Source: Cladosporium sp. IMV 00045 (Eukaryota > Ascomycota > Dothideomycetes > Cladosporiales > Cladosporiaceae). Taken from it: DNA of 22,861 nucleotides. The stretch lies in contig MSJI02000302.1 of assembly GCA_001931905.2 (NCBI GenBank), forward strand, positions 1 to 22,861, written 5' to 3'. A program made the position numbers and the translations under genes. The notes under the pieces are model-generated. The model was not told where the DNA came from and ran no database searches. It was given only the letters and a program-made list of their open reading frames with translations. Shown piece after piece: positions 1 through 8,177 of the stretch (position 1 is its first letter; every line of letters starts with the position of its first letter).

Positions 1-533
1 GATTCCGCGGCTGGAGCAACATCGGCGTCTCTCTCCTAGGCATCGCCGGGTTTGCCATGCTCTTGGGTGCCCCAGAGAATGCTCCCGGCGTCAAGTACGC
101 AGGCACTTTCCTCGGCGCCCTCGGTATCTACCCCTGCATTGCCAACACGATATCCTGGTGTGCCAACAACACCGAGGGCGTGTATAAGCGTGGTGTTACT
201 CTGGGCTTCGTGATCGGATGGGGCAACCTGAACGGCGTTGTGGCGAGCAACATCTACCGCACGCAGGATGCTCCGGGATACAAGCTCGGCCATGGAGTCG
301 TGCTGGCTTACTTGACGCTCTTCCTGCTTGGTGGTAGTGTTGCTACCCACTTCGCTTTGCAGGCGGAGAATCGCAAGAGGAGAGCTGGAAAGAGAGATGC
401 CTGGGTTGAGGGCAAGAGCGATTCGGAGATCGACTTGCTGGGAGATAAGAGGTAGGTATTCATGCGTGTGACGTGCTCATCCCATTGCTGATTGCTAACA
501 TCTTGCAGACCTGACTTCATCTACACGCTCTGA
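1..533 (+). CDS. Dal5/allantoate-permease-type MFS transporter, 3' part
   Basis: The reading frame is open from the left edge of the window (first full codon at 3), so the gene is 5'-truncated here. The visible part encodes the last transmembrane helices of a major facilitator: a GVSLLGIAGFAMLLG-like helix, the stretch CANNTEGVYKRGVTLGFVIG, a short NIYRTQDAP loop, then a final helix near YLTLFLLGG. The sequence YRTQDAPGYKLGH and the charged tail are typical of the fungal Dal5 (anion:cation symporter) family, which imports allantoate, vitamins and other small organic anions across the plasma membrane. A 57-nt intron at 452-508 (GTAGGT donor, TTGCAG acceptor) joins to a last exon that encodes only about eight residues, RPDFIYTL, and stops at 531-533. 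This ending matches the conserved C-terminus of the family, which supports the splice. The substrate cannot be told from this part. Confidence 0.85.
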
Positions 534-1107
534 TCATTCTGCTGATGAGACTCCTTTGGTGAAATCACATTAGTGGTTGAATACCTTCTTTCAATTCAAG
601 ATTGGCTTCTGCTACGCCCAATCAACTTTTTGAGAGCTGCGATCGATTGTAACAATAGGACAAAGAAATTCGAACCCATATTTGAACTTGGTTTCCTCGG
701 ATTCATTCAAGCTTTTCGGTTCAGGACAGCATTCTACCCTGCCTCCCATAATCAGTTGGCTTTGACTTAATTGTAATCATAGGCCAGACACGATTTACAC
801 TTGAACATGGTTTCATCGGACAATTTCCTCGTAGCTGCGCCACATGCTTTGTGATAGAAGCTATCGCGATCCCTTTGCTGGAATCTAAGACGACAGAACA
901 AAGAAACAGAGGCCTAGTCGACCAGTCGTGTCCAATGGCATTGTGTTACTGCTCACTTTGAGATATCTTTACAAGCTGACTCGGCCCATCTAATTTGCAT
1001 TCTTCCACGTTCCCACACCATCACGTCCACCGCATTCTGCCCAATCCCCACAACATCACACCCACCGCACACACCAAAGACCACACATCGACACCCCACG
1101 CCACAAC
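534..1107. other. intergenic region between MFS transporter and HELAH gene
   Basis: This stretch of about 570 bases lies between two genes on the same strand. It is AT-richer than the flanking coding sequence. The short open frames in it (for example 573-770) have no domain-like composition. A C-rich, CA-rich tract (about 1005-1107, with many CCAC/CACAC words) comes directly before the start codon at 1108 and is probably the 5' leader. I saw no RNA gene or repeat. Confidence 0.5.
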
Positions 1108-2547
1108 ATGACCAAACGCTCGTTTGACGAGTTTGCGCAGCACGTAAGTTTTTCCCCACCCGATATCAATGGAAGACCTTACTTTGATGCTATCTCTACT
1201 GACGACTCGGATCAAGCAGGTGGTGAGTCTGGAATGCAAATCGATGACGACGACAAACCGATCAGGGACCTGATAGAAGCTGGGCATGATCTCGACCAGA
1301 TCAAGGAATCGATGTTCGGACTCACGAATGACATCTCCCCTATTTTTGCACAGGAAAACCCCTGTTCTTGCAAGCATAGAGATATCAGGTACTGTGTGAT
1401 GCCTCACCTGTGGGAATCTTGGACACCGGAAACCGAGGGATCGATCACCCCGTCGTGGAAAAATCCTCATGACAGCTTCATCATTCGCACCATACTACAG
1501 CTGGCCTCCCGTATCATGACTCATCCGCACACAACCCCATTCTGGTATTCGTTGTGGAGCCCCAATCGGGCGGAGCACCACGAAGGCCACGTGTTCTATG
1601 TCAGTCACCTAACGAGGCTTGAACCGGATCAGGAAAACACCATCCACAAGGCGATCGCCTACATAGCGAAACATATCCGATTCCATTTCAAGGAGTTCAC
1701 GGCTCTTGAACAGCCGGAATATGGTCACGACCCAACCACTTATGGAGAAGAACGCATGTGGCGTGTTCAAAAAGGGGATCCCGATTCTATCCCGGATTGC
1801 CCCCACCACATGGCGTACGCATGGGAGAACGGAGGTCTAACGGTGAGTCGCGCCGCGTTCTCGCACGTCTTCATCAACACCTGCGGCATCGACGACTTCG
1901 ACCTCGAGGGTGATGGGTGGCTGGATCGAAGCATCTCCTCAATACAATGGATGGTTGTACAAGCCGCTGTGACGATCGTTCACGAGCTGGCGCACGCGAC
2001 AGTAAGCAACTGGCTAGTAGGAAGAGAGCCCTATTGTAATGACGAGAGCGTCCGGGAGCCCGGATTTGCAGCGGAGAACTTCATCTTTGGTGGCATCATG
2101 GAAAATTTTGGCGAGGCACGAGTCCTCCAGCCGTGGCCGAATCACGACCACACCAAGCGCAACTTATCTATTCGTGAACGCGCTCCTGATCATGTTGGGA
2201 ATGCCAAACTTCTGCCACCTGCGGTGCATGTGCTTGAGAAGGAAGATTGGGTGTCTTTTCTGCGGGATGACTTCTGGAACGAGAAGTACAAGCGCAAGGG
2301 TCGTCTCAAAAAGTTGTGGCTAAGAAAGCCGATACCGAACATTGCCTGGGATCATTACTACTCCGAGGAATTCCGCCCTGACAGCCCACCAAGGAAGAAG
2401 GCAAGGCTTGAGAAAGATGGAGAGGGTCACAAGCTCCATAAGCGTCTGTCAAAGAAGAGAGCAAGGCCTGAGCAGGAAGAAGAAGATGAACAGCTCCCTG
2501 AGAGACCGCCGATAAAAAAAGCAAAGCTTCAGAAAGGCGAGAATTAA
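1108..2547 (+). CDS. uncharacterised protein with HELAH zinc-metallopeptidase-like motif
   Basis: Read as one exon this encodes 479 residues. Residues 280-300 form a hydrophobic helix carrying HELAH at 292-296, the HExxH zinc motif of zincin metallopeptidases. About 20 residues later comes EPGFAAENFIFGG (E317 and E323), a possible glutamate third ligand of the gluzincin type. I recall similar HEL(A/M)HA...E.G...E..FGG proteins as uncharacterised fungal families, but the peptidase activity is an inference. A Cys cluster CSCKHRDIRYC lies at 86-96. The tail (422-479) is highly basic, with three 20-residue repeats and KKAR/KKRAR-type nuclear signals. There is no signal peptide, so the protein is probably nuclear or cytosolic. 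The ATG at 1108 is uncertain: a strong GTAAGT donor at 1144, a CTGAC branch site at 1199 and a CAG acceptor ending at 1219 form a perfect-looking intron that would break the frame. The next in-frame ATG is at 1234. Confidence 0.75.
   Translation: MTKRSFDEFAQHVSFSPPDINGRPYFDAISTDDSDQAGGESGMQIDDDDKPIRDLIEAGHDLDQIKESMFGLTNDISPIFAQENPCSCKHRDIRYCVMPHLWESWTPETEGSITPSWKNPHDSFIIRTILQLASRIMTHPHTTPFWYSLWSPNRAEHHEGHVFYVSHLTRLEPDQENTIHKAIAYIAKHIRFHFKEFTALEQPEYGHDPTTYGEERMWRVQKGDPDSIPDCPHHMAYAWENGGLTVSRAAFSHVFINTCGIDDFDLEGDGWLDRSISSIQWMVVQAAVTIVHELAHATVSNWLVGREPYCNDESVREPGFAAENFIFGGIMENFGEARVLQPWPNHDHTKRNLSIRERAPDHVGNAKLLPPAVHVLEKEDWVSFLRDDFWNEKYKRKGRLKKLWLRKPIPNIAWDHYYSEEFRPDSPPRKKARLEKDGEGHKLHKRLSKKRARPEQEEEDEQLPERPPIKKAKLQKGEN
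2401..2547 (+). repeat. 60-bp degenerate tandem repeat, three copies, in the HELAH gene
   Basis: The words GCAAGGCTTGAG, GCAAGGCCTGAG and GCAAAGCTTCAG start at 2401, 2461 and 2521, exactly 60 bases apart. In the protein they give KKARLEK, KRARPEQ and KKAKLQK, centred on A432, A452 and A472. Between them the spacers are charged and less conserved. The third copy is followed directly by the stop codon. It looks like an old in-frame expansion of a basic nuclear-localisation-like unit. Confidence 0.75.
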
Positions 2548-2772
2548 ATATTCTCTTCAAACAAGTCGAGCTTGGATCCTGAGCCGCAGCCAGAAGATGG
2601 GTATTCGAGCTTCTGATTGGACAGATCTTTCGCGGTTAACCCTTGACTTGGTCGAGCTTACGTGAACATTTGATTTTGTCGATGATATCGATCCGTGAGA
2701 CATGGATAGACACCGTTTGAGAGCCCCAAACTCCAAGAATTGCTGTACGCTCTATTTACTGAGTCAACCGAA

Positions 2773-4255
2773 TTAGTCATCACAGCCATAGCCGTATGGT
2801 CTTGGAGATCTCGGTCTAGTGTAATTTCTTCGTGCCTTTCCCGGCCTTGGTTTCAAGTCGCGCTGACATTTTGGGCATGCCTTCGTTTGACAGTCTGGAC
2901 ATTGTAACAGGTAGGTCCACACTTCGGAGCACGATGGACAGGCTGCACGTCCTTGCACCTTTTCCCACCAACCGGCATGGTCACAGACTGACGTGTGAGA
3001 CCGACGATTGCCGGGACTATCGACATGGGAGCTCAGATTGTTGCCCCAGCGTTGTCGAAATCGTATCGATTCTTCTTGGTGGGCTCGCTCTGCTGCTCGT
3101 GCCTCCGTCTCCAGTTTTCGGAGATATTCCCTTGCTTCCTGTGCTTCTTTTTCTCGTTGCTCCTGCTGCTGCTTCCTGAGCTGTTTCTGCCTCTCCTCTT
3201 CCGCATTCTCTTTCTCCTCCTGCTCTCGAGCCTCTCTTTCCCGTCGCTCCTGGTGCTGTTTGAGGAAACTTGCCCACCTCTCTTTCTCCCATCGCTCTCT
3301 CTCCTCCTCCTCACGAGCCTCCCTTTCCAGCTCCTCCTCCTGTTGCTTTCTGATCTTTGATCGCCTCTCTTCCTCCTTCATCCTTTCTCTTTCTCGTTGC
3401 TTTTGAGCTTCCCTGTCCCGCATTTTGGCCTCTAAAGCTTGTATGGCCCGGTCGCTACGGATATTCGCAGCATCGACTTCCATCTTGGCTTGTCTCATCT
3501 GATTTTCTTTCAACAGTAGCTCCGCTTGCTGCATCCTTAGTCGCCGCTCCTTCAGATCTTTTTCAATCATTCGCTCTTGACGACCCCTATCTTTGCGTGC
3601 CTTATCTTCTTCGCTCTCTTGTACCTCCTTGTAGAGTGAAGACGCCAACCATGTTCCCCAGCTGTTTTTACGAGCTTCTGCGTCCTTCTCGGCAGCTACT
3701 ATACCTGCCAGATTCTTGATGTCCTGCTCCAGCCGCCGAATGCTTCGTTGTAACTCAAATATTGACGCCCCGAGAGCGTTTCGCTTCACCCCCAACAGTG
3801 AATCACGCTCCTCTTTCTGCCTTCTAATTGCAGCAATTTGGGCTGCCTCGTTGCCTTCTTCTGAGTGCGAGGTCGACGCAGGAGCGTGTGGCGGTGGTTG
3901 CCTGCTCTGGGAATCGACTCGATTTCGTATTATGGAAGGGTAGATGAGGTCGTACTCTCGACGTTTGATCTCATCGCTCAACGTATCATATGCTAACCCG
4001 AGCTTGTGTTTTCCATGTCAGACAGAGGGCCATAACTGTAGGTTTAAAAGGGCTCATGGATCATGGATCGTCACCATCTTATTTATCAAATGGACTTACT
4101 TTTTGGAAAGCTTGAGTCGAACCGCCTTGAGCGCTCCGGTCCGGATGCAGCCTCAACGCGAGCCGTCGATAAGATCTGGTTATCAGCTCGGGGGTTGCAG
4201 TCTGGGACACTTCGAGGACCATGTAGTAATCTTCTGTAATGGGTGATGGCGCCAT
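2773..4255 (-). CDS. J-domain protein with long coiled coil and C-terminal zinc-ribbon-like Cys cluster
   Basis: Two exons on the minus strand, 4255-4100 and 4002-2773, are separated by a 97-nt intron (4099-4003; GTAAGT donor, CTGAC branch site, ACAAG acceptor). Splicing is phase 0 and joins AFQK to LGLAYDTLSDE, rebuilding a complete J domain (residues about 9-78) with HPD at 37-39. Predicted length is 461 residues. J domains stimulate the ATPase of Hsp70 chaperones. Residues about 105-365 are an almost uninterrupted charged coiled coil rich in E, R, K and Q. The C-terminus has C392, C407, C410, C420, C423, C428 and C431 in the setting WWEKVQG.ACP.C...W.YLLQCP.C..KACPKCQ, which looks zinc-binding. 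This three-part build is known to me from uncharacterised filamentous-fungal J proteins. The start ATG has a good context (AAAAATGG). The gene converges with the HELAH gene, 225 bases away. Client and compartment are unknown; there is no signal peptide. Confidence 0.85.
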
Positions 4256-5233
4256 TTTTGTAGTCAGCTTGCTCGTATTGAATGAGATTTTCTCGGGGAT
4301 ACCGTTACTGAACACCTGGGACTCAAAGCAATGAGTGTATGGAAGGCTGAGAGTCCTCCCGTCCCATATCCAAATCAAGGCTGTTAACCGAACCAACGCG
4401 AACGACCAACATGCTCTGAGCGGGGTAGCTCGTTATTCAAACAGTAATTAACACGCAGGTATGTTTTATGATACAAGGAAATGTCCTAGTGCGACTGTGG
4501 AAATTTATTGAACGAACCTCATGGAAAATCAATCAATGACCTCTCCAGAAGGTAGCCACGACCGCAGCAGGCGACAACGGACAGATCAAAGCATTTCAGT
4601 ACTTGGTCGAAATTTTGAAACACCAGGCATGAAATTGACACGAAGCAATATGACCATATGGGCGCCAAATGCTGGAAGTGTCCGTCCGCTTCAACGTCTG
4701 GCAGCCTGCTAATCCGGTTCGTTGTCATCGCGGCGTTCCCAATCTCGCCAAATGGTGCAGTGCTGCCCTTCCAAATAGCATATGTCGACTTCGGAGGTGG
4801 TATTGAGCATCTTATAATGCTTCCATAGGGCTCTGAAGAGCTGTCCACTTCATCGGCTCTAGCAGTAGCCTAGATGATCTTCGACAGCCGTTACTAGGGA
4901 AGACGTCGTTCCAACAGCGGCGAGCGGCGATGATACGCAATGCAGTAGGACCATGAGAGCTTGGTATTTCCGTTGCAGGAATACATATGTATTCAAAGGA
5001 CTTTTACTCATGTTAATGACACAGCACCAGACTTCGTCTATCGTGCAATTTGTTCGTGAAGTCGTTGTTTCTCATCAGTTGCGGACCCGCATGGCGTCAC
5101 AAGTCTTCAGGGTCCACAGACTTTCCGAGTCGCGCAATCGCGCGCGTCTGTTGCTGTACGCGACAACGTCCTCGGCTTCTTTTCTTCCTTCTCTCTTCTT
5201 ACACCACGGCGAGCATCTGAGCACCTGAAACTC
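4256..5233. other. divergent intergenic region between J-domain and LRR genes
   Basis: About 980 bases lie between two divergently transcribed genes, so this should hold both promoters. Short open frames here (4519-4848 on the minus strand, 4953-5228 on the plus strand) show no recognisable domain or fungal-like codon pattern and I do not call them. Near the LRR gene there is a CG-rich patch (about 5127-5168) with overlapping GCGCG words and a TACGCGAC word, and then a pyrimidine-rich leader (about 5175-5205). No RNA gene or repeat was recognised. Confidence 0.5.
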
Positions 5234-6775
5234 ATGATGGCTCTGCCTTCATCGCCTCCATTATTATGCGAAGATCCACCTTCGTCACCACCATTGCTAC
5301 CGACAATCGACAGCATCTCTTTCACTGGCAATGCGGTGCGCAAACGCCCGCATTCGGATTATGGAAGCTTGAGTAGCGATCCTCTCTTCTCTGAAGACAT
5401 ATCCGATTTCGAGTTTCGAGGCGATGGCGATGAGCAGCCAAGACGAAAGCGCATGGTGAAAGGGCCGTGGTGGAACTTTGGGCGGCGGCAAGGCAACAGT
5501 CTACGCAAGAGCATGGTCAAGAAGGAAGGTCTTAGAAATGCCGACAGTGGTGTGTGGATGGGCAGCGACGACAGCATGGAAAGCTTTTCCTCGGACACTG
5601 GCCGAATAGATAACACTGTTCGAGATGAGGGCGCCCAGCAGCGGCGGCTACTTGGACTGTCCGGCGATGACCCAGAGACATTCGCGGCCAAAGTGGTGCA
5701 AAGGTGCTCGGAGAACGGGATTGAGATGGTCGATCTGTCAGACACAGGACTGACCCAGATCTCGAACGCAACGCTCATTCCGCTGCATCAAATGATCAAG
5801 CATGTACACGACGATCTCACACAACCGCCGAGCGAGGATTTGTTTGCTCCCTTGACGCCTTCGATACAGCTATTTTTATACGGCAATTATATAACGTCGC
5901 TACCATCGGAGCTGTTTCGATTGCAAAACATCACCGTCCTGAGTTTGCGTAATAACAGACTTCAGAAGATACATCCAGCGATCACACAGCTCCCCAAACT
6001 GGCGGAACTCAACATTTCTGGCAACCAGCTTCCCGATTTGCCGTGGGAGATGATGACCATGTTACGTTCGACGGGTGATACATGTCAAGTCAGCCTAAGG
6101 CCAAATCCTTTCAGGGTGCCGAAATTCAACACCAAACATGAGTTGTCGGCAGACGCAGACAGCGAAGACCGCCCAAGTCGAGAGGTCGGCACTACAAAAC
6201 TTTTTCAACAACTGGAAGCGAATTTTCTTTTGGGCCGCCGAGTATTGAACGGAGGCGATGAACATGCCACGCCCAAGAAGAAACGCAACAGCCGAGAGCA
6301 GTTGATCTTTCTCGCCCCTTCCAGGATACTTTACATGGAAAACGATGGCTCGCCGATGCGTAGACAGCTGGTGATGCAAACGAGTGGGGAGAACGCTTGG
6401 GACGAACCAGTCCTTCAACCCCAACACCCACCGACCACAGATGCCAGCACAGCCGCTCCGTCGCTATTCGAGCTTGCGCTGCGCTCTGCACAACTGAGCT
6501 ACGACCTGCGCGATGTCACACAAACAATGCCTCCAGAGACCCCGTCCGCACTTGCCAGAGCGCTAGAAGAAGCTGCAAAAGAGGTTGATTACGGGAACCA
6601 ATGCTGCTCGACTTGCCACAAGCGCTTCGTAATTCCTCGGGCTGAATGGATTGAGTACTGGTTCCACGGGCACGAATATTACGAGTTGAGCGAAGACATG
6701 ATTCTGCCGTTTAAGCGAAAGGCTTGCAGCTGGGCTTGCGCGCAAGTTACCCCAGTGGGCACCGCTTATGCTTGA
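5234..6775 (+). CDS. leucine-rich-repeat protein with C-terminal Cys pairs
   Basis: A single exon encodes 513 residues (or 512 from the second of two adjacent ATGs). The N-terminal 140 residues are serine/proline-rich and disordered, with a basic RRKRMVKGPWW patch. A degenerate LRR at 163-185 is followed by three clearer LRRs at about 211-276 (LFLYGNYITSLP, VLSLRNNRLQKIH, LNISGNQLPDLP). After a basic KKKRNSR patch (348-354), a helical SLFELALRSAQ segment (410-420) leads to a conserved-looking C-terminal domain with C458..C461 and C498..C502 flanking WIEYWFHGHEYYEL, probably one zinc site. LRRs usually serve as protein-binding surfaces. I recall uncharacterised LRR proteins of this build across ascomycetes, but no function. 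There is no signal peptide or membrane segment, so the protein is likely cytosolic or nuclear. It converges with the RRM locus downstream, with a 173-base gap. Confidence 0.82.
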   Translation: MMALPSSPPLLCEDPPSSPPLLPTIDSISFTGNAVRKRPHSDYGSLSSDPLFSEDISDFEFRGDGDEQPRRKRMVKGPWWNFGRRQGNSLRKSMVKKEGLRNADSGVWMGSDDSMESFSSDTGRIDNTVRDEGAQQRRLLGLSGDDPETFAAKVVQRCSENGIEMVDLSDTGLTQISNATLIPLHQMIKHVHDDLTQPPSEDLFAPLTPSIQLFLYGNYITSLPSELFRLQNITVLSLRNNRLQKIHPAITQLPKLAELNISGNQLPDLPWEMMTMLRSTGDTCQVSLRPNPFRVPKFNTKHELSADADSEDRPSREVGTTKLFQQLEANFLLGRRVLNGGDEHATPKKKRNSREQLIFLAPSRILYMENDGSPMRRQLVMQTSGENAWDEPVLQPQHPPTTDASTAAPSLFELALRSAQLSYDLRDVTQTMPPETPSALARALEEAAKEVDYGNQCCSTCHKRFVIPRAEWIEYWFHGHEYYELSEDMILPFKRKACSWACAQVTPVGTAYA

Positions 6776-6948
6776 GATGTTGCTGGTTACCGCCAGCGAA
6801 TCTCGGATCGCACGACTGGATATGGCATGGCCAGAGGCGCGAACACCTCCTTCAACGTTACATTTTCATTCACGACGAGTGGTCACTGTATATTTTACTG
6901 AACCACACTCGACCCTAGAAATCAAGCCATTGCATTCTAGAACCGTCT

Positions 6949-7777
6949 TTATGTCTTTAACCTCCAATTACTTTGCAGATCTCGCTCCGGTAATTCCCTG
7001 ACCCCATTCTGTCCCAGAAGGTGGCCTTGCTCTCGACATTCTTTCAGATTCTCTTGATTGTGCGCGATTTCGATTTTGTAGGCTCCCCCATAAGGCGTCG
7101 GTTTTCCATTCAACACCGACATGGCCCTGCTCGCCTCGTCTGCGCTTGGCAAGTCGACAAAACAGTAGCACTGGCCAGAAGCTGGGATGTCCATGTTTCG
7201 ATGTGCAGGCAAGATCCGCTTGCTGACAGCTTGGAGTTGAAAGTCGTTGAAGAGCTCGCGCATTTTCGCATTGACGAACCCTTGGTCACACACATCGGAC
7301 AGCCCGCCGACGTATAGTCTTCTTCCTTCCTCGACCGGATTGGTCCAATGTTCGCGCGCGGACTTGTAGTTGTACGTGTCGAACACCATTGGTGCGTTGT
7401 CGGTGTTGACTTCGAACGTTCGCCATTCTCCTTTCTGCATTTGAGTTCGAACGCATCGCCGACTTTGGGGCTTTTTCTTGGTATCGTGATTGACACGGAT
7501 TGGCCTTCCCCGGATGCATACACCGCGCAGGCGTTCAAGTGTCTGCTGAGCACCCTCTGTGGTGGCGAGGTCGACGAAGCATCAAGACGGATTTCGGCCA
7601 GAGAATGGATCGATGGAGATATCGACATTATCACTGACATCGGTGAGTATGAGGCAATCACGAGGGATGACGTTTTCGATCAACTCGCATTTCAATGTTC
7701 TTCGTCTTGAACATTTCGTATATTTCTTCAGGTCGAACCTGATATAGGAGATTACCTACGTTAACTCTGTTGGCCAT
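6949..7777 (-). pseudogene. two-RRM RNA-binding protein, first RRM disrupted
   Basis: On the minus strand an ATG at 7777 in ideal context (GCCATGG) starts NRVNVGNLLY and RPEEIYEMF, the first strand (RNP2) and helix of an RRM, but this frame stops at TGA about 40 codons in. The rest of RRM1 (DNVDISIDPFSGRNPS, then CFVDLATTEGAQQ) continues one base out of frame and is interrupted at 7584-7582 by TGA exactly inside RNP1. Downstream, the frame is open to TAA at 6951-6949 and holds an intact RRM2 with LYVGGL and CYCFVDL. A 51-nt intron-like piece (GTTGAT...GTCAG, about 7686-7636) sits just where RRM1 needs a splice, but removing it does not restore the frame and leaves the TGA. So there are two lesions, either real or sequencing errors. 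Family members are RNA-binding proteins with two RRMs; I cannot name the orthologue. A start at M 7440 could make an RRM2-only protein of 163 residues. Confidence 0.65.
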
Positions 7778-8177
7778 GGCGAGATTGGTCGCTGCCACCT
7801 ACTGTGAGAAGAACAAAAAGGTGGATGTCGCAAGTAAAGATGATCGTGCACCGAAGTGCCGACCGTTTCTTCAAGTATATTCACATTCCACTGATAACGT
7901 CTCAAGTGACGACCGTTTTCGAATTGGTAGTTAAAGCAAATAATGTCTTTGTTCGACCCTCAACTGCTACTGTACCTGACCCAGTAAAGGGTCTTAGCGC
8001 GAAGCGGGCGGCTAGTCCCGAACTCTAAATTGCGGGGTCCCTGCACGTTGATCGCGACTTTTCGCGCGAAGAGCTTCAAGCTTAAAGATTTAACGTTGAA
8101 AGCCTAGGTTCACTTCGTGCCGCCTTCGGACCTAATTTCGCAGTGGTATGAAGACGCTGTGACAACACATCGACGGC
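7778..8177 (+). promoter_or_regulatory. bidirectional promoter with E2F/MBF-like TTCGCGCGAA palindrome
   Basis: About 400 bases separate the divergent RRM locus and the large disordered-protein gene. A perfect 10-base palindrome TTCGCGCGAA lies at 8061-8070, preceded by TT, and a second GCGCGAA word lies at 7997-8003. These match the TTTSGCGC / CGCGAAA cores bound by E2F-type and fungal MBF/SBF-type G1/S regulators. The palindrome is about 110 bases upstream of the ATG at 8178. Regulatory use is an inference from the motif. A short open frame at 7804-8028 shows nothing recognisable. Confidence 0.4.

Noticed and set aside
2995..3406. Leucine- and serine-rich plus-strand frames opposite the J-domain gene
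   Set aside because: They are the antisense of GAG/AAG-rich coiled-coil codons, which read as CTC/CTT; hydrophobic runs arise from this and not from a membrane protein.
4519..4848. 109-codon minus-strand frame between the J-domain and LRR genes
   Set aside because: No domain, no clear promoter or splice support, and composition like random intergenic sequence.
7560..7600. Stop codon readthrough or recoding at the TGA in the RRM gene
   Set aside because: The base context after TGA (TGC) is not the CTA context known to favour readthrough in fungi, and a separate frame change upstream would still prevent a full product.
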